18,917 bases of DNA, taken from contig QLUB01000020.1 in the NCBI GenBank assembly GCA_018725205.1, positions 1 to 18,917 of the forward strand. Reading direction: 5' to 3'. The notes below the pieces were generated by a model. The model did no database searches, was not told where the DNA came from, and worked only from the letters and a program-made list of their open reading frames with translations. Shown piece after piece: positions 7,620 through 13,483 of this stretch. This DNA comes from a candidate division NPL-UPA2 bacterium. GTDB taxonomy: Bacteria; Bacillota; UBA994. The translations under genes were made by a program, and so were the position numbers. How positions within the stretch are numbered: the first letter of the stretch is position 1; the number at the start of each line of letters is the position of its first letter.

Positions 7620-8522
7620 TTATCGTATAAGGTTAAACGTCCTAGCCCCGTAAAAGCTAGCGGAACCAGCCTCACCTTCAACTACAAACTCGACGAAACG
7701 TCCTCGAATAAAGCTCTGGTTCCCGTCGCCAGGGAGGCTTTCAATAAAAAAGCCCGCAAACCCAAGCACCTCGACGACACCGTTATGAGGCGGGGTAACC
7801 ACAAGGACAATTAGCAGCCGCGAGCAATTTGGCACAAACTGCGTAAAGGTACACGTCGGCACGTGGGTGCACCCATCGAGCCGACTGCCAATGGCTTGTC
7901 GCGTGGGGCCGGACATATTGCCGCTCTTTAGCGGCACATCGTCGCCGATACTTACCAGACCCGCCCAACCATGCGTCAGATGCTCGCGATATTCCGAGGC
8001 CCCCCCTCCATGCACGCCAAGGTCCAGCGCGCCGTACCATCCTTCCTCACCTGCTCCGCCGCCAACTTTAAGATCATAGACTTGTCCAAAGACAAAATCT
8101 CGCCACACGACCCCTAAGGGCACAGCACCGCGCAGCGCCGTGACCGACTGCGCGGCGGCAGCGGCGGACGCGCCTACTAGAGCCTCCGAATGATTAAGCA
8201 TGCGGGCTAATCCAAGCCTGACCAGACGGCGAGCGCTTACAGCCACTGACTGCGTGGCCAAATGCACGGTTACCTCGATTTGGTCTGCACTCAGGCCGTT
8301 CGCTTGGGCGACGGAGGTAGCCTGCGTGACTGCGGCAGCCGCGCCTTGGGTCGCTAGCACGCGCGCACCCGCTAAGGCGGCTACATCTGCCGCGCTCTGC
8401 AGGCGTGTCTGCGTAAGGTAGAGCATGCCGCCGTCAACAACCACCGCGCCAAACCCGAGCATCACCGCCATGGCCACAAGTACAATTACAGCGACTCCGC
8501 CTTGTTCTCGTTCCCTTTTCAT
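7620..8522 (-). CDS. tadG: TadG-like pilus assembly protein (Tad domain)
   Basis: A 300-residue protein with the Tad/TadG-like N-terminal signature. A short basic leader (MKREREQGG) precedes one membrane helix (about 9-31), followed by DGGMLYLTQTRLQSAADVAALAGARVLA, characteristic of TadE/TadG-like minor pilins. The exported remainder has no von Willebrand A domain. It is a Gly-rich region (about 150-200, including WYGALDLG, SIGDDVPLKSGNMSGPTRQAI) with three cysteines at about 220-236 (DGCTHVPTC and PNCSR) that could form a disulphide outside the membrane. It overlaps tadE by 4 bases (ATGA). It is shorter than classical TadG and may be a cell-surface adaptor or minor pilin. Confidence 0.85.
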   Translation of the reverse strand: MKREREQGGVAVIVLVAMAVMLGFGAVVVDGGMLYLTQTRLQSAADVAALAGARVLATQGAAAAVTQATSVAQANGLSADQIEVTVHLATQSVAVSARRLVRLGLARMLNHSEALVGASAAAAAQSVTALRGAVPLGVVWRDFVFGQVYDLKVGGGAGEEGWYGALDLGVHGGGASEYREHLTHGWAGLVSIGDDVPLKSGNMSGPTRQAIGSRLDGCTHVPTCTFTQFVPNCSRLLIVLVVTPPHNGVVEVLGFAGFFIESLPGDGNQSFIRGRFVEFVVEGEAGSASFYGARTFNLIR

Positions 8523-8905
8523 TCGCGCCTTGCCACCGCCCTTGCAATGACTTGATATGGCTGCGGGAAAAACGGCTGAATCAGCGGCGTTATGATATGC
8601 AGGGAATAGGTAACCGTAACTTCTATGGACGTTCCTGCTTGACGCGCGGAAAAGGCAGGCGTAACCGTCACCGCTAGCTGCTCCGGCGCCAGCGGAGCGG
8701 CCGCGCTCCGCGCCGCACTGATAATCTCGGCGTCCGTGCGCCCTAAGCTCGCCTCGCGCACGGCTTGGCGCGACGCCGATGTAACGGCTAAATGCCCGTG
8801 AAACACTCGCCCAAAGTCCACTATCGCCATAAGCACCAAGAGCAGAATCGGCAATACCAGCGCCAACTCCACTAATGCCTGGCCGTTCTCGCTTTGTCGC
8901 CGCAT
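8519..8905 (-). CDS. tadE: TadE-family minor pilin
   Basis: A 128-residue pseudopilin. The N-terminal NGQALVELALVLPILLLVLMAIVDFGR is the TadE signature. It includes a prepilin-like G/E pattern and a long hydrophobic segment (about residues 9-30) for processing and insertion in the membrane. The rest (about 35-125) is an exported domain with SASRQAVREASLGR and alternating beta-like sequence (SIEVTVTYSLHIITPL). The ATG has a strong AAGGAGG Shine-Dalgarno 9 bases upstream, lying just after the terminator that follows flp. tadE expression therefore probably depends on read-through or on processing. Confidence 0.9.
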   Translation of the reverse strand: MRRQSENGQALVELALVLPILLLVLMAIVDFGRVFHGHLAVTSASRQAVREASLGRTDAEIISAARSAAAPLAPEQLAVTVTPAFSARQAGTSIEVTVTYSLHIITPLIQPFFPQPYQVIARAVARRE

Positions 8906-8927
8906 TGCCGTACTCGCCTCCTTTTTG

Positions 8928-8962
8928 AAAAAAGCGCCCTACTTGTGTGCCGCAAGTAGGGC
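8928..8962 (-). terminator. Rho-independent terminator between flp and tadE
   Basis: GCCCTACTTG (8936-8945) and CAAGTAGGGC (8953-8962) form a perfect 10-bp stem with a 7-base loop. On the minus strand it is followed by GC and then six Ts (8933-8928). It lies 28 bases after the flp stop and directly before the tadE ribosome-binding site, with no room for a new promoter in between. Partial read-through would make flp mRNA more abundant than the downstream mRNA. Confidence 0.85.
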
Positions 8963-8990
8963 TAAGTGGTGAGGGGGTGTCAAAGTGCAG

Positions 8991-9167
8991 TTACGGTGCT
9001 GGCGTGCCTCGTAGCGCCGTTGCAATGCTGTTGAATATTGCTAGGATTTCCTCGCCAAGGAAACCAACGGCACCTATCACAACGACGGCAATCAACGCAA
9101 TAATTAGCCCATACTCCACCATGCCTTGTCCTGATTGGTCGCGCAACATTTTCTTAATTAGGTTCAT
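8991..9167 (-). CDS. flp: Flp-family major pilin precursor
   Basis: A 58-residue Flp prepilin and the major fibre subunit. A basic leader (residues 1-13, MNLIKKMLRDQSG) is followed by the Flp motif. Cleavage after G13 would leave Glu at +5 and Tyr at +6 (QGMVEYG), the usual recognition pattern of the TadV/CpaA prepilin peptidase. A hydrophobic helix runs from about 20 to 42, and the tail ends in RGTPAP. The mature pilin would have 45 residues. The ATG at 9167 has AAGGGAGGG about 6 bases upstream. No prepilin peptidase gene is in this window. First gene of the tad operon, followed by a terminator. Confidence 0.93.
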   Translation of the reverse strand: MNLIKKMLRDQSGQGMVEYGLIIALIAVVVIGAVGFLGEEILAIFNSIATALRGTPAP

Positions 9168-9198
9168 GTTTTTCCCTCCCTTCAGGTTGAGATGAATA

Positions 9199-9261
9199 GC
9201 TTTCCGCTTTCCGCTTTCCGCTTTCCGCTGTAGGCCGTAGGCCGTAGGCTGCAAGCCGTAG
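9199..9261 (-). repeat. Heptanucleotide array in the flp leader
   Basis: Nine consecutive 7-base units, all ending in GC when read on the minus strand. Five are CTACGGC-like, including one TTGCAGC and one CTACAGC, followed by four identical GGAAAGC units nearest flp. The array ends 32 bases before the flp start codon, so it would lie in or near the mRNA leader. A related array is found at 13362-13403 on the opposite strand. Confidence 0.8.
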
Positions 9262-9273
9262 AAACATCCTCTG

Positions 9274-9300
9274 CCCCTAGTCTACACCCCCTCCCTTCCC
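9274..9300 (-). other. G-rich tract with four G-runs in the flp leader
   Basis: On the minus strand the runs GGG, GGG, GGGGG and GGGG occur with spacers of 2, 1 and 9 bases. That could form a G-quadruplex with one long loop in DNA or in the nascent RNA. The long loop makes it a marginal candidate. Confidence 0.3.
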
Positions 9301-9401
9301 TGCACATGAGGCGGAGGTACTGTTAGGAGCCGCTACGAGTCCTAAGTTTTCAGACTTCAACGCAGTACTCCAGTACTAGGTAACTAGGACCCCGACAAAG
9401 C

Positions 9402-9427
9402 AAACTCGGCTCTTGCGAGCCGAGTTT
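9402..9427 (-). terminator. Terminator hairpin after the degSU-like pair
   Basis: AAACTCGGCTC (9402-9412) and GAGCCGAGTTT (9417-9427) make a perfect 11-bp stem around TTGC, 21 bases past the degU-like stop. On the minus strand the stem ends AGTTT and is followed by GCTTTG. On the plus strand it runs into five Ts. It is therefore a plausible terminator for the regulator operon, and it would insulate the tad operon from read-through. Confidence 0.75.
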
Positions 9428-9448
9428 TTGATCTGCCGCAATCAGCAG

Positions 9449-10099
9449 CTACTGAATCTTTGTGAGCCCCTGCTTTACCCCCTCAATCACCGCTTGGGTG
9501 CGGTCGGTGACGTCTAGTTTGCGCAGGATGCTCGTAATATGGTTCTTTACGGTCTGTTCGCTAATGAACGCGGCCCGCGCTATGGCGGCGTTGTTCATTC
9601 CCCGCGCCATTAGACTTAAGACCTCAATTTCTCGCGGCGTCAACGTGGAGCTAGGAGGGGTAGAAGAGGGATTGTTTAGGCGGTTTAACTCCTGTACCAG
9701 TTTCCCCGTCAGGCCGGGTGCCACAATCGAGCCCCCCCGCGCTACCGTACGCATGGCTTCCATCAGGGTTGCCGGTTCAACATCCTTAAGCAGATAGCCC
9801 GCCGCTCCCGCCTTAAGTGCCTCTAAGAGATATTCGCGGTCATCGTGAATCGATAGCACCAGCACAGCGACTTCAGGATGCTCCGCTTTAATCCGTTTAG
9901 TAGCGGCGACGCCGTTAAGCTCAGGCATATTGATATCCATCAGTACGAGGTCACACGTCACCCGCGTGAGTAGCGTGAGTGCCTGCTCACCTGTCGCCGC
10001 TTCGCCTACGACCTCAAAATCCCCGTCAAGCTCCAGTATGCGCCTTAGACCCTCGCGAAACAGCTTGTGGTCGTCGGCGATAAGCACCCTAAGCGCCAC
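9449..10099 (-). CDS. degU: NarL/LuxR-family response regulator, DegU-like
   Basis: A 216-residue response regulator. The receiver domain (about 1-120) has acidic residues D9/D10, phosphoacceptor D55 (LVLMDINMPEL), S83 and K105 (GYLLKD). The C-terminal LuxR-type helix-turn-helix (about 153-212) begins LTPREIEVLSLMARGM and includes the recognition helix SEQTVKNHITSILRKL. The GTG at 10099 is chosen because AAGGAGGCG (10106-10114) lies about 6 bases upstream; the longer in-frame reading is poor sequence. It overlaps the end of the kinase gene by 11 bases, so the two are translated together. The pair lies directly upstream of the tad operon in the same direction, making tad a likely target. Confidence 0.9.
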   Translation of the reverse strand: MALRVLIADDHKLFREGLRRILELDGDFEVVGEAATGEQALTLLTRVTCDLVLMDINMPELNGVAATKRIKAEHPEVAVLVLSIHDDREYLLEALKAGAAGYLLKDVEPATLMEAMRTVARGGSIVAPGLTGKLVQELNRLNNPSSTPPSSTLTPREIEVLSLMARGMNNAAIARAAFISEQTVKNHITSILRKLDVTDRTQAVIEGVKQGLTKIQ

Positions 10100-11243
10100 C
10101 GTTCTCGCCTCCTTCACGTATGGGCAGACGCACCATGATGCTTGCGCCCCGTCCCGGCGCGGACTCAATCTGGCACGTCCCCTCTAACAACTGCACACGC
10201 TCCCGCATACTGAGCAAACCGAAGTGCTCCCCCCGCTCTGTCAGGGCTTCATCCACCGCGAACCCTTGCCCATCATCGGTTATCGAAATGAGCAGCGCAT
10301 CCTTACCGAACTCAATCTTCACTTGAACCTTAGCAGCCCGGGCGTGCTTCAGCACGTTATTTAGCCCTTCCTGCACGATGCGAAAGCTGGCTACTTCAAC
10401 TACGGAAGGCATGCGCCGGTCTAATCCCTGCACTGACAGCTCGACTAACAACCCTCTTTGCTCTTTGACATCGCTTATGTAGCGCTTCAGCGCGGGCACT
10501 AGGCCCAAGTCGTCTAGCGCCATGGGGCGCAGGTCAAAGATGACCTTGCGAATGTCCTTGATGCTCCCGCGCACTACTTCCTTAAGGGAGCGCAGCTCAC
10601 CGCGGACTTGGGCGAGGTCGGCGTCAAGCAGCCGCTCGCAAATCTCGGCCCTTAGCATAACGTTAGCTAACATTTGCGCCGGACCGTCATGCATGTCCCG
10701 CGCTAACCTGCGCCTCTCCTCTTCCTGCGCGCGAATAATGCGGAGTCCGAGCCACTGCCTCTGTTGCATCGTATCTAGCTGTCCGCTCAGCTCCTTGAGA
10801 TTGCCCCGCAGTACTTCTGTGGCCACACCTACTTGCGACACTAACTGCTCTGCCTTCTTCACGGTATCCTCTAAATTGCGCAGGGCCCTCTCGATGCTGT
10901 CGCGCTGCAGGCGTAAAGACCTCTCGTGCTCTTGCAGCACCACAAGCTCAAGCTGACTGGCCTGTGCGGTTTCGTAGGCACGCTTGATGTCGGTTTCCGT
11001 GTGATACTTAAAGTCCCGGCTGACTTCCATCAGGCGAATACGCTTAAGCCGCGCTTCCCGCTCTTTTGCGTCTACTTGTTGTATGCACTTGGTCACCTGC
11101 TCGCGGATGTCCCTGAGCTGTCCTTCAAGGCGCGAGTATTCATTACGCGCGCCGTCAGCAATTTCAAAGATGCGGTTCCTGCTTCCCTCGATGAGCGACA
11201 CGGTTTCATTGACGATCTTGTCAAGCAGCTTAATATCTACCAC
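10089..11243 (-). CDS. degS: Cytoplasmic sensor histidine kinase, DegS-like
   Basis: A 384-residue soluble kinase, almost the same length as Bacillus subtilis DegS and with the same layout. The N-terminal sensor (about 1-160) is a long coiled coil (RNEYSRLEGQLRDIREQV, LVVLQEHERSLRLQRDSIE). The HisKA_3 domain contains H185 in RRRLARDMHDGPAQ. The HATPase domain is at about 285-380 (QEGLNNVLKHA, SITDDGQGF, GLLSMRERVQLLEG). There is no membrane segment, so the signal is intracellular. The GTG at 11243 is chosen because AGGAAGGTGG (11249-11258) is 5 bases upstream and the protein then begins MVDIKLLDKIV, as DegS homologues do. It overlaps the response-regulator gene. Confidence 0.9.
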   Translation of the reverse strand: MVDIKLLDKIVNETVSLIEGSRNRIFEIADGARNEYSRLEGQLRDIREQVTKCIQQVDAKEREARLKRIRLMEVSRDFKYHTETDIKRAYETAQASQLELVVLQEHERSLRLQRDSIERALRNLEDTVKKAEQLVSQVGVATEVLRGNLKELSGQLDTMQQRQWLGLRIIRAQEEERRRLARDMHDGPAQMLANVMLRAEICERLLDADLAQVRGELRSLKEVVRGSIKDIRKVIFDLRPMALDDLGLVPALKRYISDVKEQRGLLVELSVQGLDRRMPSVVEVASFRIVQEGLNNVLKHARAAKVQVKIEFGKDALLISITDDGQGFAVDEALTERGEHFGLLSMRERVQLLEGTCQIESAPGRGASIMVRLPIREGGENGGA

Positions 11244-11493
11244 CGCAACCACCTTCCTAGGTGTGTAGGTAGATTCCACAAGTCCTGCACTAAAACCTGC
11301 TAGACCACACTTACCGCGGCCTCCAGTTTGACTGCGCACAGCCTCTGCCCTTGCGCGCCTGACCTATGACATGCACGGTCCACTGCCAGCGCCCAGTGCC
11401 CCGACTTCTTTCTTCTCACATCATCGCCGCCTCTATATGTACTCGTAGTAGAGTATGAGCGGAGGCGCAAAAGGGTTAAGAATGTGCAGGGCT
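11244..11493. other. Intergenic region upstream of degS-like gene
   Basis: A 250-base gap between msrA and degS-like, both on the minus strand. It holds an imperfect 40-base hairpin (11428-11467) whose arms are CGCCTC/GAGGCG and TACTC/GAGTA with a mismatched internal section. No T-run follows, so it is not a clear terminator. No convincing sigma-A promoter for degS was found, though one must lie here or further upstream. Confidence 0.4.
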
Positions 11494-12045
11494 CTACTCA
11501 AAGAGCTTAAAGTAGTCCTCGCCCCAGTGTCGCTTAATAAAGGCGTCGCGACCTGAGCGGGAACGATCTTCCTTGTAATCCGCGGGGTTAAGCTTATAGA
11601 AGTCTTGGTGATAGTCTTCGGCCAGATAGAAGGTGCCAGTTGGGAGAATCTCGGTGACGATTGGCGCCGCAAACCTGCCAGACGCCTGCAGCGCTTGTTT
11701 AGAGACTTCGGCGGCGTCCCTTTGCGCCTCAGTGGTATAGAAAATGGCAGTGCGATAGGACGGGCCGCGGTCGTGGAACTGCCCGCTAGGGTCTGTCGGG
11801 TCAATCTGCATCCAGAACGCATGTAGCAGTTTCTCGTAAGTGATTTTCTGCGAGTCAAACGTAATCCGCACCGCTTCATAGTGCCCGGAAGTCTGTGATT
11901 TGACGTCGGTGTAAGTGGGGTTTGTGACGTGTCCGCCAATATATCCAGAGCGCACCTCACAGACTCCATCTAGTATGTCAAAGGGTCCGACCATACACCA
12001 AAAGCACCCGCCCGCAAAAATGGCCTCTTCATATTGCTGTTTCAT
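11494..12045 (-). CDS. msrA: Peptide methionine-S-sulfoxide reductase MsrA
   Basis: A 183-residue MsrA that reduces the S epimer of methionine sulfoxide in proteins, with thioredoxin or an equivalent reductant. The catalytic motif GCFWC is at residues 13-17, with C14 as the nucleophile. Family landmarks are GYIGGHVTNPTYTDV (about 34-48), HYEAVRITFD (about 55-64), DPTDPSGQFHDRGPSYRTAIFY (about 82-103) and FYLAEDYHQDF (about 138-148). The C terminus has no MsrB domain and few cysteines, so the resolving step probably uses C17. The ATG has GGGAGGGTGAGG upstream. It lies 86 bases after the Eis-like gene on the same strand. Confidence 0.96.
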   Translation of the reverse strand: MKQQYEEAIFAGGCFWCMVGPFDILDGVCEVRSGYIGGHVTNPTYTDVKSQTSGHYEAVRITFDSQKITYEKLLHAFWMQIDPTDPSGQFHDRGPSYRTAIFYTTEAQRDAAEVSKQALQASGRFAAPIVTEILPTGTFYLAEDYHQDFYKLNPADYKEDRSRSGRDAFIKRHWGEDYFKLFE

Positions 12046-12131
12046 GCCTCACCCTCCCATATAGTCTCGCAGTCTCTCCTGTCCTGCCTCTCTCCTCACA
12101 TCCCGCTAATTCGCCCGCAGCACGTTCTTCT

Positions 12132-13313
12132 TTAGAAGTAATCAAGAAAAGCACTGGGTCGAATGCGAAACGCTGACTTAAACTGCACAAAAGCTGCCTC
12201 ACTACCAGTAATTAACCCGCTCTCGTAGAGAAAGTCACACGACACGTAGCCCAGCATAGCTGCCGTGAGTGTGCGGATGTCCATACTTACCCCGCCTTGG
12301 CTGTGGGCCTCCCGTGTGACTAAGTGTGCTACTACAGGGGAAAACTCCACGCGTCCTGCGGCTATGTAATACACACCGCTGTTCCACTCCGCTAAATCAT
12401 CCAGAACCCCTATGACCAACCGCGGGAGCCCCTGGGTTTCCCCCATGTACAGCTTAAGAAACTCCTTGACTAATATCACACGGGCCATAAAGTCGGGCAC
12501 AACCTCTATGTGCACTTCGGGATTTCTAAACAGGAAAGGCATCTCCTCGTGCAGAACAGTTGTGATGATCACCTTGTCTACCATAGAATCGTGGTCGGCG
12601 ATAAAGTTCCATAACCCGCGGCGGCAGTCCTCGTCCAGATAAACATGTTCCCCCACGTTAAGTGTCTTATCCTTGATATCATACAAGAGATAGCCTCTAG
12701 CCTCGCCTTGCTCGTTGAAATACACAGCTGCAGTAACTCCAGCAAAGAGCGTATCCTTCCACCATTTGTCTCTCCTCACCAGCAGGCCGTTGTACCGCAG
12801 GCAATAGCGGTGGTAGACGGCACTCAAGTGAGAGAGTAGCTCCTCCGGTGCCCCGCGCTTGATAGCGCCTTTGATTCCGCTGTAGCTGGCTAGGTCCTGC
12901 GCGAGAATGGTGATATTCTTGTAGCTAGAGATCATCTCGTAGCCATATTTGCGATAGAAACTCACATCAAAGGGGTGAAGGTAGCTTAGGATTTGCTGGT
13001 CTGCCTTCATTTGCAGCACAGCCTTTTCCATCAGGCTGTTCACTAAGCCTTTGCGGCGGTGCTCCGGATAGGTGGCCACGCTGGCTATGCCGCCCATGGC
13101 AAATTCCCGGCCCGCGATTACTACCCGATGGGGAATGATATGGGTTTTAGCCACCATCTCTCCATCAACAAAAGCCCCGAGGATACAGTGGTCTTCCATA
13201 AAGTTTGCCCGCTGCTTGCGCCGCTCGCCTTCAAGCTGATACCTAAAGGCATACTCAGAGAGCTTAATCGCTGCGTCAATTTCCTCGGGCCGAACCCGCC
13301 TTATCTCATACAT
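12132..13313 (-). CDS. Eis-like GNAT N-acetyltransferase
   Basis: A 393-residue protein with the layout of the Eis family, which acetylate amines such as aminoglycosides in some members. The N-terminal GNAT domain (about 1-150) has the acetyl-CoA loop SVATYPEHRRKGLVNSLM (about 80-97), followed by HPFDVSFYRKYGYE (about 115-128). A second GNAT-like domain (about 160-280) and a C-terminal sterol-carrier-like domain (about 290-393, ending FLDYF) complete it. In the mycobacterial Eis the C-terminal Phe carboxylate serves as the base; the last residue here is also Phe. The physiological substrate is unknown. The ATG at 13313 has GGGGGG 6 bases upstream. A TTG six codons earlier is less likely. Confidence 0.88.
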   Translation of the reverse strand: MYEIRRVRPEEIDAAIKLSEYAFRYQLEGERRKQRANFMEDHCILGAFVDGEMVAKTHIIPHRVVIAGREFAMGGIASVATYPEHRRKGLVNSLMEKAVLQMKADQQILSYLHPFDVSFYRKYGYEMISSYKNITILAQDLASYSGIKGAIKRGAPEELLSHLSAVYHRYCLRYNGLLVRRDKWWKDTLFAGVTAAVYFNEQGEARGYLLYDIKDKTLNVGEHVYLDEDCRRGLWNFIADHDSMVDKVIITTVLHEEMPFLFRNPEVHIEVVPDFMARVILVKEFLKLYMGETQGLPRLVIGVLDDLAEWNSGVYYIAAGRVEFSPVVAHLVTREAHSQGGVSMDIRTLTAAMLGYVSCDFLYESGLITGSEAAFVQFKSAFRIRPSAFLDYF

Positions 13314-13343
13314 GTTTAACCCCCCAAACAATGCATCTTGTTT

Positions 13344-13352
13344 ATTCTACCA
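13344..13352 (-). promoter_or_regulatory. Candidate extended -10 promoter for the Eis-like gene
   Basis: On the minus strand TGGTAGAAT matches an extended -10 element (TG-N-TAGAAT, 5 of 6 consensus). It lies about 30 bases before the ATG at 13313, which would give a leader of about 24 bases. No good -35 is visible, which extended -10 promoters can tolerate. Confidence 0.4.
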
Positions 13353-13361
13353 CAACTTGGC

Positions 13362-13403
13362 GTACAGCTTGCAGCGGATAGCGGCCGGCGGACAGCGGAT
13401 AGC
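13362..13403 (+). repeat. Heptanucleotide array upstream of the amidohydrolase
   Basis: Six consecutive 7-base units on the plus strand, all ending in GC: GTACAGC, TTGCAGC, then GGATAGC, GGCCGGC, GGACAGC and GGATAGC. It shares the TTGCAGC unit and the GGAWAGC style with the flp array at 9199-9261. It lies between the divergently transcribed Eis-like and amidohydrolase genes. Confidence 0.75.
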
Positions 13404-13410
13404 CACTTCT

Positions 13411-13449
13411 GAAGCAAAAGGCTCCGTCCCTTTTGCTTCCTTTTGCTTC
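13411..13449 (+). repeat. Inverted and direct repeat before the amidohydrolase
   Basis: GAAGCAAAAGG (13411-13421) and CCTTTTGCTTC (13429-13439) are exact inverted copies around a 7-base loop. A second copy of CCTTTTGCTTC (13439-13449) follows immediately, and CCGTCCC occurs on both sides. It may be a small repetitive extragenic element or a hairpin in the amidohydrolase leader, 35 bases before its start. Confidence 0.7.
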
Positions 13450-13483
13450 CGTCCCTACTGCTTCACATTAGGAGGAATGAGAC

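Larger units (their letters stand above)
9168..9448. other. Leader and promoter region of the tad operon
   Basis: A 281-base gene-free region between degU-like and flp. Read towards flp it contains a bidirectional hairpin (9402-9427), an AGTACT dyad (about 9364-9378), a G-rich segment (9274-9300) and the heptad array (9199-9261) ending 32 bases before the flp ATG. A TAGACT hexamer lies within the G-rich segment, but no matching -35 could be fixed, so the flp promoter is unassigned. A sigma factor other than housekeeping, or an activator-dependent promoter, is possible. Confidence 0.6.

Noticed and set aside
9199..9261. The heptad array as a CRISPR array
   Set aside because: The units are 7 bases with no spacers, and no cas gene is present.
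11491..11505. GCTCT/AGAGC hairpin at the msrA stop as a terminator
   Set aside because: Only 5 pairs, and not followed by a T-run on the minus strand.
11433..11969. A 178-codon minus-strand frame overlapping msrA
   Set aside because: It covers the same bases as the clear MsrA gene in another frame and reads as low-quality sequence without any family motif.
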